Shown here piece after piece: positions 1-11,431 of a DNA stretch of 64,000 nucleotides. The notes under the pieces were generated by a model. It was not told where the DNA came from. It made no database searches and saw only the letters and a list, made by a program, of their open reading frames with translations. The position numbers and the translations under genes are program-made. Within the stretch, counting starts at the first letter, position 1. Every line of letters begins with the position of its first letter. This stretch comes from Bombyx mori (taxonomy: Eukaryota > Arthropoda > Insecta > Lepidoptera > Bombycidae). Where the stretch lies: NCBI RefSeq assembly GCF_030269925.1, contig NC_085121.1:4419501-4483500 (forward strand), in the 5' to 3' direction.

Positions 1-337
1 CGTACTCAACAAATGTTAACGATTGACTTCCACGGTGAAGGAATAGCATCGTGTAATAAAAATCAAATCCGCAAAATTATAATTTGCGTAATTACTGGTG
101 GTAGGACCTCTTATGAGTCTGCACGGGTAGGTACCGCCACCCTGCCTATTTCTGCCGTGAAGCAGTAATGCGTTTCGGTTTGAAGGGTGGGGCAGCCGTT
201 GTAACTATACTGAGACCTTCGAACTAATATCTCAAGGTGGGTGGTGTATTTACGTCGTAGATATCTATGGTCTCCAGTTACCACTTAACATCAGGGGAGA
301 GCTTGTCCAAACATATAAGAAATAAAATAAAATAAAA
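1..337 (+). repeat. Bm1 SINE, 5' end cut by window edge
   Basis: This is the body and 3' tail of a Bm1 SINE. It contains the conserved stretches seen in the other copies (CTTCCACGGTGAAGGAATA, GGTGGTAGGACCTCTT, CGTGAAGCAGTAATGCGTTT) and ends in an A-rich tail with AAATAAAATAAAAT. The tRNA-like head would lie left of the window. A few substitutions and a small change near the tail suggest moderate age. Confidence 0.9.
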
Positions 338-361
338 AATGTAATGTTTTAGCAAACGTTA

Positions 362-471
362 GTAGGCAGCTGCTTGACTCTGCCACTGGCATTGCTGAAG
401 TCCATGGGCGACGGTAATCACTCACCATCAGGTGGGCCGTATGCTCGTCTGCCTACAAGGGCAAAAAAAAA
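362..471 (+). repeat. 3' tail of jockey/CR1-type LINE (about 110 bp)
   Basis: The sequence from GTAGGCAG to GGGC followed by an A run matches the last 100 or so bases of the long LINE at 61367-64000. It is a severely 5'-truncated copy containing only the end of the ORF and the short 3' UTR. It differs at several positions from the young copies. Confidence 0.85.
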
Positions 472-676
472 ACAAACGTACAAACTATGTAATGTGGTTC
501 TTTGAGAGCGTCAGGTCAAACAATTCTCAGTTATACCTACATAACTGAGGTACTCACACTCTGCCCTGACACTAATACATCACAGCGTACTCAATACGAT
601 AAACTAGGTTAAGTTTGACATTCAGCGTATGCAGAAACGAAAACCGAGTTAACGCTAAGGTCTTTTTTGAATTAAA

Positions 677-738
677 CAGAAATAGGCGGGGTGGTGGTAC
701 CTAACCGTGCGGATTCACAAGAGGTCCTACCACCAGTA
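677..738 (-). repeat. Bm1 SINE fragment
   Basis: About 60 bp of the middle of Bm1 in minus orientation (CAGAAATAGGCGGGGTGGTG through CCTACCACCAGT). It has neither head nor tail. Confidence 0.8.
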
Positions 739-740
739 AA

Positions 741-1772
741 AATACCATACCATAAATTTTTAATTTTAGGGAACCTATAGACTTTTTTGAATCAGGAATT
801 TAATATCTTAATTTTCCCGTCCTTAAAATCATTATATTGCTAATATACTATAGATAAAAATAATCTCACGGCTCATATAATTTTAACTGATTACCAGAAT
901 TTATTATATTTTATAGTATAAATATATATTTCAAAGTGGAATACATAAGCAAAAACATGCGATGAAGACAAAAAAGACACTTGGAAACAATATAATATTT
1001 ACCTTCTAAGCTTTTAATACCAGAACCATTAAATTATATGTATATGGAACATCACATTAGAATTTGTTATATTACATACACCGATATTAACATCTTGTAA
1101 GATATCCCAGTTCTGTTTCCTCGGCACGACGTATCTTTGTTTAAGTTAAGCTTGATCCAGAAATGACATCTAATCCCCTGTTGATATGTTCCAGAATGCA
1201 ACAATAAATTGCTTACGGCTCGTCGGGGCTTCTCTATATATTAACACCTAAGCAAACAGTTCAAACTGGGTCGCAGTTAAACTACGGCTGGCATATATTG
1301 CGATGAAGCCTATCTTGAAAATTAGAATTATTTCACATTGAATGTCGTCCATTACTTTCAATAAATATACTAAACATGTAGAAATAGATCCTTGAGTGAA
1401 CAAAAAAGTATTTTTCAATTTTTCCATTAATTATTCATACTAAGACAACAACTATGGTAATGATTAAAACATTTAATTCTGTTCACACGACACCTTAGTG
1501 TGGTTATGATAATATTCCAGAAATCGTACCTATAGTTTACATTAACAACTATTTAAAATTTCAACTCAATCGCATCCGATTATATGGAGTACGCACACAC
1601 TGACGTCTTTTAGAGCCGTCGTGTTGGAAAGAAAAATATACCACAGCAATCGTATAGAGTGAGACAAGTCGGTGCTCAAAATCCGTAGCGAAGTCTCAAT
1701 CTGTCAAATTGGATCGGAAATTACAAATGTTTCATGGTTAATAATCAGATTATTTGAGCACAATTAAAGTTA
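741..1772. other. No recognised feature
   Basis: AT-rich DNA with no long open frame and no repeat I recognise. Confidence 0.5.
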
Positions 1773-2503
1773 CTAGAGGTCCCGCAGTAGTCGAAATTCG
1801 ACTATAATTAATTGGAATTGTAAGTTTGTACACTATTATGATTGTATTGTATACTTCTATAATAAAAAATTTCGCCAAGGCTACACTATAAAAAAATATT
1901 AATAAAGACAAACAATATTTAATCTACTCTCAATTTGACCACAGACGTCAAGAACAAAAGTTTGACAATAAATAGTATGCATGCGTGTGTGCATCAAATA
2001 CATGGAATGTAGTGTGTGTAATGTTTTCTTTATTGATTTAATGTGTCTTTTATGCATTATTTTTAAAAAATATTAGCATTGTGCACTTCTTCTCTATATC
2101 TTATACCTTTAAACGACCAATTCTTGTATATTAATATATTATATATAATCTGAATCTCGGAAACGGCTCCAACGATTTTCATAAAATTTGGTATACAGGG
2201 GATTTCGGGGGCGATCAATCGATCTAGCTACGATTTATTTTCAGAAAATGTTGTTTTATTCGTGTTTTCAATAATCAACTCTTCCCGACATCTATTGGCG
2301 AATAGTAATACTATTTTTCTTAATTGAGGGCAACTAACCGCTTTAAAGACACAACAAGATGGCGCTATCAAAAAAAAAACCGAGCAAAGCTCGGTCATCA
2401 TCTAGTTTTCTATAAGTGTGGGAAATTTCATACTCCTCCGTCCGCGTAATTTTCGTAAAAAGGGATATAAAGTTTTTGCTTCCCGTATTAATTAAAGTTA
2501 TAG
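1773..2503 (-). mobile_element. Non-autonomous Helitron-like element (ACGTGAAGC family), interrupted
   Basis: Minus-strand copy of the family also present at 17815-18232, 28954-29718 and 30352-30791. The minus-strand 3' end is CTAG at 1776-1773, preceded by the family hairpin (AGTCGAA/TTCGACT in good copies, slightly decayed here). The 5' end near 2503 is decayed. The element is split by a second Helitron-like insertion at 2099-2405. Without that insert the length is about 424 bp, like the other copies. It has no coding capacity. Confidence 0.75.
2099..2405 (+). mobile_element. Mini-Helitron with perfect 3' hairpin, nested in another Helitron
   Basis: The element begins TC (2099-2100) after A2098 and ends CTAG (2402-2405) before T2406. 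Seven bases before CTAG is a perfect 6-bp stem with AAA loop, CCGAGC-AAA-GCTCGG (2380-2394), the arrangement expected of a Helitron 3' end. The empty site CTCTATA|TT is visible in the paralogous copies of the host element near 17.9 and 30.4 kb, so insertion was between A and T without target duplication. It carries no transposase, so it must be non-autonomous. Confidence 0.85.
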
Positions 2504-2505
2504 TG

Positions 2506-3090
2506 ACAGCGACACTGACAGAACAGTGAATACAGTACTTTAAAAGTTTTTCGTTCGAGAACATAATTTATTTCACGTTTCAACTTCGTTTCCATGCATA
2601 AATCCAATTATCGGGTCGACCCGATGTCTCTCGTACGTTCAACGCGTGTCAAAAGCAAATGCGGGGGTGTTTTTTTTTTTCAATTGACACATCAGATCAG
2701 AAACAGACAGACCAACAGACAGACATTACAATACTGACAGTGATTCTACACCTTAATTACGATTGTTTCAATAATTCTTATAAAGTTTTTTTTTTGGGAA
2801 AAAGTATTTGTTGTTAAGTTTGTTTATGACTTAAAAAGTTACCTCGATATATTTTTGTGTGATAAAAAAACTGTATACAGCCATTTTGTTCGTAATCTAA
2901 ATTCTAACAAAACCGTAAGTCACACTCGACAGAGATATTCAAATGGTTTTTTTAGAATTCATCTTGGGTTATATTTGTCTCTAGGTATTGATTTATGCTC
3001 GAAGACCACTATCATTGTTCCTAGTTGAATGCGACATCACGAGCTCTTACGTATCCTCTTCGTTTATAAAACCACACAGAAGGGTATTGC
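2506..3090. other. No recognised feature
   Basis: AT-rich, with short homopolymer T runs at about 2670 and 2789. No gene or repeat recognised. Confidence 0.45.
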
Positions 3091-3204
3091 TCAGTATAGT
3101 CACGACGGCTGCCCCACCCTTCAAACCGAAACGCATTACTGCTTCACGGCAGAAGTAGGCAGGGCGGTGGTACCTACCCGTTTGGACTCACAAGGACTAC
3201 CAGT
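3091..3204 (-). repeat. Bm1 SINE fragment
   Basis: The middle of Bm1 from TCAGTATAGT to ACTACCAGT, minus strand, without tail or head. It lies about 55 bp from a separate plus-strand Bm1. Confidence 0.85.
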
Positions 3205-3260
3205 GAAACTGCAGTAACCGATTCCGAAAATACGAGTACATAGTCATAAGTAATTTTGAA

Positions 3261-3649
3261 GTCGTCGTGGCCTAAAGGATAAGACGTCCGGTGCATTCGT
3301 ATCTAGCGATGCAACGGTGTTCTAATCCCGCAGGCGGGTACCAATTTTTCTAATGAAATACGTACTTAACAAATGTTCACGACTGACTTCCACGGTGAAG
3401 GAATAGCATCGTGTAATAGAAATCAAACCCGCAAAATTATAATCCGCCCGTCCGCCCTGCCTATTTCGGCCGTGAAGCAGTAATGCGTTTCGGTTTGAAG
3501 GGTAGGGCAGCCGTTGTAACTATACTGAGATCTTAGAACTTATATCTCAAGGTGGGTGGCGCATTTACGTTGTAAATGTCTATGGGCTCCAGTAACCACT
3601 TAACACCAGGTGGGCAGTGAGCTCGTCCACCCATCAAAGCAAAAAAAAA
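3261..3649 (+). repeat. Bm1 SINE, full length with tRNA-like head
   Basis: Starts with the tRNA-derived head (GTGGCCTAAAGGATAAGACG, then a B-box-like GTTCTAATCCC) and ends in an A tail after GTCCACCCATC. An internal deletion removes the part that normally reads AATTACTGGTGGTAGGACCTC: the AATTATAATCCG stretch runs directly into the CGCCCTGCC part. Bm1 is transcribed by RNA polymerase III and mobilised by LINE machinery. Confidence 0.9.
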
Positions 3650-4127
3650 TAATCATTACTTATTGTCGAATCTCGATTAAAATCTAAATAGGACCTTGAT
3701 TCGTTCGTTTAGATTGTTTTAGATCTTCCTGAAGTAAAGCGTTAAATGGAAACTGGGAAATTAATTAAATATCCGTACTTAACGAGGACATAAAGAAAAA
3801 CCTTTAATGCGTATGTTTTCTGCGTACTTATTGAGATTGTGTTTTTTTTTTCATGAAATAATGTTTTTCGCCAGAATCCACGCTCGCGAATCCCGAATCG
3901 CTTTGATTGCCTCAGAATAATAATTTAAAAGTTATAAGATTTTTTTTAGCTATTGAATTAGAATTTCGTACTTCTAGGTTGGAAATTCAACAAATGATTA
4001 GTAAAATTATTAAAAACGATCAAGAACTGCTTTAATTTAGCTGTTGATTGTGCCAAAATTCTTATTTTATTTCATGTTTTTTTTTATTGAACTTACATTG
4101 ATAATGCCCTGCAATGCAAATCATAAA
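3650..4127. other. No recognised feature
   Basis: AT-rich spacer with short T runs. Nothing recognised. Confidence 0.45.
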
Positions 4128-4534
4128 TCTATACTAATATTATAAAGAGGAAAGATTTGTTTGTTTGTTTGTATTTATAATAATATACTTTAATAGTTTA
4201 ATAATAATTTATATTTATAATAATTTAATAGTCTCCGAAACTACTGAACCGATTTGAAAAATTCTTTCACTGTTTGGAAGCTACACTATTCCCGAGTGAC
4301 ATAGGCTATAATCCTTTTTGAAAAAAATAGAGATACCTGCTAAAACTCTAATAATGTAACCCAAGGTGTAAAAAAATTACCTAAAATATTCTTTACATCG
4401 CAACAGCATAATAATATGTCTAACTATTATAGTTATGCCGCAATAAGTGCTCTTTGATTTAAAAAAATAAAACAACGTCAAATATCGTTGAAATTTTTGT
4501 TAAAGACCCGAGCGGAGCCTGAGCGGGCCGCTAG
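4128..4534 (+). mobile_element. Helitron-like element (GAGGAAAGATTTG family)
   Basis: Begins A|TCTATACTAATATTATAAAG (TC at 4128) and ends GGGCCGCTAG|T (CTAG 4531-4534). It includes the shared block reading CTGAACCGATTTGAAAAAT. An AT-rich expansion near 4170-4230 is absent from relatives. Relatives are at 55039-55459 (minus) and 60451-60867 (plus). Confidence 0.7.
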
Positions 4535-5327
4535 TAATATATAATTTTAAATGTTCTATTATAGTTTTTGTTCATAATCTCATCTCTTTCACCTAATTAA
4601 ATTGAATTAGATTAACGTGAGAATAAATCTCTGAAGGCAACGGGTTGAACACATAAAGACACCGACAGGATACAAATAGACTGTTAAGTAATCGACACCG
4701 CGGGCGCTGATTGATCACATCCTGAGATCGTTGTATTATCCGGAACAACAAGTACTAAGCTTTGTTAGGCTCTAATGTATGTATCATATACAACTGATTT
4801 ATTCTTCACTTTTAGATAAACCATTTTAAATTTCGAATTCAGGAGTATAACCTCAGACTCGTTAAGGTCTGGTCGGAAGAACTACATAGAATGTTTTTGT
4901 GTTGTAAGGTGAATTATTTTTGTACTATAATAATAATAATACTTTTTTTTAGTTGGTGTTAGTTTTTCAAGGTCGATATTATTCATAGTACAATAAATCT
5001 AAGATAGGTGCACGCGTAGTAATATATTTTTCACATATTTAGCGATGCCTTAATATATATAGCTTTAAATTTAGCATGCTTAGAGAGCGTTGGTACCATC
5101 CTCACCACTATTTGGGCGGTAAAGTCGAAATTCGAACCTCGAAAAATTAACTCGTCTGTGAGTTTAATTGCCGATTACCTCATCTTAGATATATTTGTCA
5201 TTGCTTGTCCATTTTATCTAAAATAAATCCTTACCAAACTAACAATATCTCTAAGCCTAAATTCGGTTTTATTATTTTCTTGAAATAACGTACGAGTTAT
5301 TTTACAAAAAAATCTTACCAGATAATT
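4535..5327. other. No recognised feature
   Basis: AT-rich spacer. The left copy of a Bm1 target duplication lies at its right end (5312-5328). Confidence 0.45.
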
Positions 5328-5328
5328 G

Positions 5329-5650
5329 TTTTTTTTTTTTTTTTGCTTAGACGGGTGGACGAGCTCACAGCTCACCTGGTGTTAAGTGATTACTGGAGCC
5401 CATAGACATCTACCACGTAAATGCGCCACCCACCTCGGGATGTAAGTTCTAAGGTCTCAGTATAGTTACAACGGCTGTCCCACCCTTCAAACCGAAACGC
5501 ATTACTGCTTCACGGCAGGTACCTACCCGCGCGAAATCACAAGAGATCCTACCACCAGTAATTACGCAAATTATAATTTTGCGGGTTTGATTTTTATTAC
5601 ACGATGTTATTCCTTTATCGTGGAAGTCAATCGTAAACATTTACAACAAT
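5329..5650 (-). repeat. Bm1 SINE, 5'-truncated, with target-site duplication
   Basis: Minus-strand Bm1 starting with its T run (the A tail) and ending at the CAATCGTAAACATTT region, so the tRNA head is missing. It is flanked by 17-bp direct repeats ATCTTACCAGATAATTG at 5312-5328 and 5651-5667, the signature of target-primed insertion. Confidence 0.9.
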
Positions 5651-5667
5651 ATCTTACCAGATAATTG

Positions 5668-6134
5668 TTTTTGATGTTGTAAGCTAACAAATTTAATCTG
5701 GTTAAGTACTGAAATGTAGCACAAAGCTATTAATGCATTATGTTCTCCTCATTTCTCATTCGGCCTGGCAAAGAATCAACGATGAGTCGGCTCGATTTTA
5801 CAAAGCAAAGCTTGCTGTTAATTTAATTTTTTTTTTTGCTCAAAGGAGTTTTGAAAAATATAAAAATTATTACAATATCCACCAATATTCGTGTTTAACT
5901 GACCCAATTACAAACGGCTGCATCTTGTCCTATTTGCTGATTGACCTGAAATCTGGCTCGATTTAGCGACAATTTCAAGAGGAATACCGAAATAAATGGG
6001 TTAAAATTATTCAGTAAAACAATTCACCTGATAGATAAGGTACAGTTATAACTGTAATATAACTGTCTAACAGTTGGTTTATCCTAAGCAAGCGAGGCTT
6101 TCAGGCGACATATCAACATTCCTACAGCACGGTG
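5668..6134. other. No recognised feature
   Basis: A 77-codon open frame at 5733-5966 has no recognisable similarity and is probably chance. Confidence 0.4.
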
Positions 6135-6455
6135 TTTTTTTTTTTAAATATTATTAGACGTTTCCAAAGCCCGTAGACATTAGAACGTGAATTTGATCCT
6201 ATCACGGCTGTTTTGCCATTCAACCAAAACGCTTAGCTGCTTCCTGACCAAAAAAGAAAGATAGTGACATCTACCCATTCAGACTCAGATTACGTACTGC
6301 TAGTAGTTATGCATTTTTATTTTACGAGTGGAAGTCGTTTGTAAACATATTCAAGGTAAAGTTAGAAAAATTTACACCTGCCTGGGGTACCTGAACCCTA
6401 GTGAGATTGCTTAATACAATATTACAAGTACATCTGGAGTCTAATCATTTAGAGC
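6135..6455 (-). repeat. Ancient Bm1-like SINE
   Basis: Strongly decayed minus-strand copy. Recognisable parts are CCCGTAGACAT, CCATTCAACCAAAACGC, CTACCCATTCAGACTCA and GTGGAAGTCGTTTGTAAACA, in the correct order. Ends are approximate. Confidence 0.55.
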
Positions 6456-6477
6456 ATGACCACTCAATTTTTTTTTA

Positions 6478-6590
6478 AATTACCTTTGTAGGTAGATTAG
6501 CATATGGCCCACCTGATGGTAAGTGGTTACCGTCGCTCATGGACGTCAGCAATGCCAGGGACAGAGACAAGCCGCTGCCTACCATTTCTT
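6478..6590 (-). repeat. LINE 3' tail copy
   Basis: Minus-strand match to the tail of the 61-kb LINE (TACCTTTGTAGG through GCCGCTGCCTACC) with several substitutions. It is a tail-only truncated insertion. Confidence 0.8.
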
Positions 6591-6892
6591 TCCACCATAC
6601 CTTTCTTAAGTTATATTGTGCCACATTATGTTTACTTTTAGAAAAAATTGTACATAGAAACATTTTCAGATAATCTTTAATTAACAAAGTGTTTGTTGGG
6701 TGAATTGAATTAATTACCCTAAAAAGATATACTTTATACTTGTAGATATTGATGTCGATATATGCTTGGATTTATGTCAAATGTGTCTGCTAAATGCACT
6801 AATACTATGACTTTCTTTACTTAATGTTTGGTTAATTGGTAGATAATGTTTTAAAACATAAGTCAGTACTTTGTTAATAAGAGTTTGGTAGA

Positions 6893-6955
6893 AAACGGAC
6901 TCTACGGGCGGAGATAGCCACTAACCATCAGATGAGTCGCATGCTTGACTTATCT
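6893..6955 (+). repeat. Decayed LINE 3' tail
   Basis: ACGGGCGGAGATAGCCACTA and CCATCAGATGAGTCGCATGCT align with the LINE tail (GGGCGACGGTAACCACTCACC, ATCAGGTGGGCCGTATGCT). Old and short. Confidence 0.5.
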
Positions 6956-8181
6956 AAATTATTGGCAGTAAAAGTATTGTAATGTTCTGATAATAGCCAG
7001 ATATAAAATTATTGTGATTCTTTAAATTCAGTAAATACTGAACTAAAAATAGGTATATAAAATTTCTCCAAAAGGAAAAACATGTAATATTTATTTTAAA
7101 CAAGTAAATTACGTGTTTTGTTGTTGTTAAGATGTAATCAGCGGGTTCTTTGAAATGGTAGAAATTTAATGAGAAGTACGCTAAGTCTGGTGAACTCAGC
7201 GAGTCAACTCGAGTCACGCATATTCAGTTTTCGTTACCACATAACTCATATGCTTGGATGGATAATTGTATTATCTTTCAACATAGTGCATCCTGTAAAT
7301 TGGTTTGAAATGTCTTTATAAGAATTTAATTTCAAATTCAATAGTGTTTAATACCACTAAAGCCATTTATTTTTATCAAAGACCAATGTTGCGTTCGTAG
7401 ATAACAAAAGCGTAATTGTTTTTTAAACGATAATTACCTGTCTTGGTGCCGATAGCCCGTGTTTAAAAGTACTGGTGACTCAAAGCGTGACTGTAAGGAT
7501 ATTTGGCGTTTGGAGGTATACGACAAAGGGAAGATCTTCCACCGAGCGGGTGATATTTGCTCGGTAGACCGTAGAGTATCTGTCAATTATCTTGCGTTTT
7601 TTTATGATGGCTACCCGCCACAGGCGTATGGTGAACCCGCTCGGGTTGTTATTCTGTATATTGAGGCATTCATATGTTTGAAAGATAAAGAAATACACAT
7701 CAGGTAATCACACACATCGTTACAAAACGATTGAGCTTATATCTCAAATTGGCCGATGGTATTAATGTTGTATTTGTGGACTTCAGTATCGATTTTATTA
7801 AATCCGTTATTTCTAGGTAAATTTCTAAGAATAAGTTCAACTTAGAAGAAAGCGATTGTTCAAAGAATCACAAATCGTCTTATTTCTATTTATTGTTATC
7901 TGGGCCTTCTTTTAAGTTCATAATAATAGATGTGGGTGAAGACTGCGTAAGAATGCTTTGATATTTTATTTTGAGTAGCACGGTTCCAGGTAAGAATGTC
8001 ACATAGAAAAGAGATTCGCTTAAATGTTATGTCGTTTATTTTAGGCGATCATAGAGCACTCGTTAATAAAATAGTAGATTCTTTAACATTTCCAATTCTA
8101 TGTTTGGTCTACAACTTTTGCATCGTATTGTAAGAATAGCATGGATTTTTTGATAAAGGAATTAATGATGGTCATAAGATA
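6956..8181. other. No clear feature; faint Bm1 trace near 7730-7800
   Basis: GAGCTTATATCTCAAATTGG near 7730 resembles the Bm1 core, but too little is left to define a copy. Overlapping open frames on both strands at 7459-7707 match nothing I know. Confidence 0.35.
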
Positions 8182-8385
8182 GAAGATTTCACGGCCGATC
8201 TGGTATGAAGTGGTTTCCGGAACTTATAGACCTCACTACGCGAGTGCTGCCACCCACCTTGAGGCATGAGGTCGATGTCTCACCGTCTCGTTAAGCGGCT
8301 GTGCTACCCGCAGATTAAGCAAAATGACGGAATATAGCGGTCGACCTTAAAATACACACTCCCGTCAGTAATTACGCAAATAATT
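8182..8385 (-). repeat. Ancient Bm1-like SINE
   Basis: Decayed minus-strand copy. TTTCACGGCC, CTGCCACCCACCTTGAGGCAT and CAGTAATTACGCAAAT occur in Bm1 order. Confidence 0.55.
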
Positions 8386-9450
8386 TAATAATTTAATAAT
8401 TTTGTGTGTCAATAAATTGTAATTATGAATTAAACTCTACATATTTTTTTTTGCCTTTAACCTGTTCGATTTATATGTATTATACTTTTTGTTTTCTTCT
8501 AGAACAGTCTAATAACAATGTTGCTGTAAACTAAAACAATATTAAAATATCTTTGTGTTGCAGCACACACACATCGAAGGCTTGCAATTTAATTATTCAG
8601 TCATATGTAATACATATTCTATGCAATTAGTTCCAGCCGGTACAGTATATTTACTCGCATCGTTACACGGGATCGATATTATTTCAAACGGCAAGACATT
8701 TTGAAATGCTTGATATCCACTGACGAATGTGTTATTAGAGTTTTAGGCATAGACAACAACTTTGCATAAAGGGAAAGTGGTTACTTTTTACGAGTACGAT
8801 ATAAAAATACAGAAACCTTGTCAAATCTATTTTAGTAATACAAAACAAATTTCACTGAAAACAAAACAGCACACGCTAGTGAGCTAATCAATATTTGTTG
8901 AATTCACTCCTATTGACCCCGAACGAAGCTTTCGTTAGTAAAACGTAAAAAGTTTATGGTAAATATTCTGCTTTTTTTCATCCAATTTCGTATGAACAGC
9001 AAAGTTATTGGCTTAAGGTGTCGGAATACACCTACGCGGAGTTTCCCGTGAAAATGGCACGCTACGAAGCCTTACAATCTACCACTCACCAGACTTAGGG
9101 GCATGGGCGCGGCGCGTCGCTCGCTACCCACCACACTCCTTTGACTAAATGAATCCACGACTATTTTCCGTATTCAATCCCAACATTTTATCAATTAATC
9201 CACCGAGCGTTAGCTAAGAACTAAGGACCGTTCGCGACCGCCGCCACCGTTGTTGCCAAGTGCAGATCAATCGCTAACTCTCCGGGGTTACATGAATGAA
9301 ACCCACACATTTGCTGTGCGTCACGAAATTATGTAGAAATAATAACAAATATAAAAACTGGAATATTTAAAAATATGTTACAGGTGATTAGATATTTATG
9401 TTATTTTGAAATTCAGTCTATTTGTGAGTTATTTAGACGTTATATTTGGC
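8386..9450. other. No recognised feature
   Basis: AT-rich, becoming less so after 9090. Nothing recognised. Confidence 0.4.
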
Positions 9451-10250
9451 ACGTTCGAAGGGCGGAGGATTAGTGTAGATCCTGACGTGTCAGAGCCGTG
9501 TGGCGAGCGTGCCGCAGACGGCGGTGGCGGAAGGTCGGGGATGCCGGGACCCCGGCTCGAGCCCGGGCTCCGCTGACGTCAGCGACGGCTCGGCGCCGAC
9601 CGGCGGTGCTCACCACCGGCCTGCCAATTATTATTTTATGTTCACGAACGGCGCGAAACAAAAGGCGGCGACGGTAACGGCGGGGAGCGGGCGGAAAGCG
9701 CTCGCCGCAGGAACGACCTTCGGCGCCATCTAGCGGGCCTCGTGGCACCACTCGCGCCAACTACTTTCAGTCTGCAGACGATCGAATAAGAACGAAACCC
9801 TTACGCTGACAGGCTCTCACTGGTCATTCGAAAGTCGTGCTCACTATCACTGATAGAGGAACGAATGGCGCAACAAGGGCCAAAGGTCGATGCTTGGCAA
9901 ACGAAGCCGCGGTCACTGGTCGCGCGGTGGTGTCATAAGGATGCGTACCGTCGTCAGAGCGTGGCTGCGTGTGATGGTGGCGGTCGGGTAGGCCATGCTG
10001 TCAGGCTGCGCGGGAGAGGCGCGGGCCGGGCATGGCGGGCTCCTGCTCGACACTGCGGTGCGGGCGTCCGCGGCGCGCGCTGCACGCCACTGACCCGCGC
10101 ACCGCCCGCGCCCGCCACCGTTGCGCGCGCAAACCCGCACCGCACCGACAGGCCGCACCGCGCCTTTGAGGCTTCGGCCTCCGGCCTGCAACCGCGTGCA
10201 CTGCCACCACACCACACGCTGTCACGCAGCAAGCACAACACGAGCTCTCA
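9450..10250. promoter_or_regulatory. GC-rich, CpG-dense block (possible promoter/CpG island)
   Basis: Base composition changes abruptly from AT-rich to strongly GC- and CpG-rich, in two lobes (about 9450-9750 and 9890-10240). It contains two adjacent perfect palindromes including a full TGACGTCA site. Several open frames exist in all directions, as expected of GC-rich DNA with few stop codons. The longest ATG-initiated one (9865-10272, plus) has low-complexity composition and resembles no family. Promoter or 5' exon function is inference. Confidence 0.4.
9559..9584. promoter_or_regulatory. Adjacent palindromes with CRE-type site
   Basis: GAGCCCGGGCTC (9559-9570) and CGCTGACGTCAGCG (9571-9584) are perfect palindromes directly abutting. 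The second holds TGACGTCA, the consensus for CREB/ATF bZIP dimers. Binding is not shown by sequence alone. Confidence 0.45.
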
Positions 10251-10285
10251 ATCGATTCCCAACTTTGATTGAAGGTTCTAAGACA

Positions 10286-10923
10286 TTTGCATTATTTGCA
10301 TAATTAAAACCTTTGTGTATGAAACCTTCAACTATATTCAAAATAAAATCTGATTAATGTTTCTAGCGTAATACCTGCCACGATAACCATGATATTTGAT
10401 ATCTGATTCGTATCTAATGCGGAATAATACTGGGCTATTTAAAATTTTTTTATTTGTTTATCTTTATTTATTTTCATTTCCAAAACTTGTATTAAAATAT
10501 GGTAATAATGGTGGCAGTAAACCATATTTACGTTACCAATATTATTAAGTATGACGAAAAACTTATAATTTTGCATAACATAGGCTGTACCTTTCTTATA
10601 TATATTTACGCATCTGGGTCCATAGTCTCTCATTCGTCAATGAAATACAAATGTTGTGATTCCAGTATAACGACCCCTGATTGCAAGCCTCATGACACAT
10701 TTTCCTAAACAATAACTATACGTAGAACCGAAGATATACAGTTTCACGGAAACAAGACGTATACAGTATGATGTTTTTGTAAACGTAAAAAAATAGTCAA
10801 TAAGGTGATTATTATGTCTGAGTATATGAATGATATTTTTTATAGCGTTTTTCGTGTGACTTGGCAAAGTAGTCACAACAAGACGAATGTTTTGAAATCA
10901 ATTATAATCTATAATCTTCTTCT
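10286..10923. other. No recognised feature
   Basis: AT-rich. Short open frames on both strands look random. Confidence 0.4.
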
Positions 10924-11214
10924 TCTATATATATATAAAAATGAATTGATGTTCGTTAGTCTTGCTAAAACTTTAGAACGGCTGGACCGATTTGGCTAAT
11001 TTTGGTCTTGAGTTATTTGTGGAAGTCCAGAGAAGGTTTAAAAGATTTAAAATAAATATGAAAATGCTCGGAATTAAATAAAAATAACAATTTTGGTTAA
11101 CCTTTGGTAACCCTTCTTACGGATTCCTTTTATTTGTTTTAAGTTTATTTTATACAAAAACTTAGGTCTTTTATTTATCGATTGAGGCACTACGAAGTCT
11201 GCCGGTTCAGCCAG
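10924..11214 (+). mobile_element. Helitron-like element (AAAAATGAATTG family)
   Basis: Begins TCTATATATATATAAAAATG and contains CGGCTGGACCGATTTGGCTA, a motif common to several lepidopteran non-autonomous Helitrons. It ends CCGGTTCAGCCAG|T, with CCAG where CTAG is expected. The central part seems shortened. Family recognition is from memory. Confidence 0.6.
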
Positions 11215-11431
11215 TATTCAAATAAAATAAGTGTTACGCTATTTTTTTAATTCATAATACCTCAATGATACTCAAGAGCATTCAGTACACTTGAACTGTT
11301 GACATGAATGCTTCAGCCAACACTGATTTCGATAAAAGAGCTTCTGATACTACGGACGGTTGATAGGGAAATAACTTGCATCCGGCAAAACCTCGATGAC
11401 TTATGCCTTCTTAATAAACCCATAAAATAAA

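Noticed and set aside
3029..3217. A 62-codon frame over a Bm1 fragment
   Set aside because: The frame is explained by SINE sequence. Similar frames in other Bm1 copies (5449, 18541, 23701, 51061) were left out for the same reason.
7459..7707. Overlapping 72-82 codon frames on both strands
   Set aside because: No recognisable motif, no splice context. Mutual shadows.
9470..9760. Long frames on both strands in the GC-rich block
   Set aside because: They begin at non-ATG codons and overlap each other. Stop codons are rare simply because of base composition.
9865..10272. A 135-codon plus-strand open frame starting with ATG in the GC-rich block
   Set aside because: Low-complexity Arg/Ala/Pro composition. 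Similar long frames exist on the other strand, as expected in GC-rich DNA. No splice or family support.
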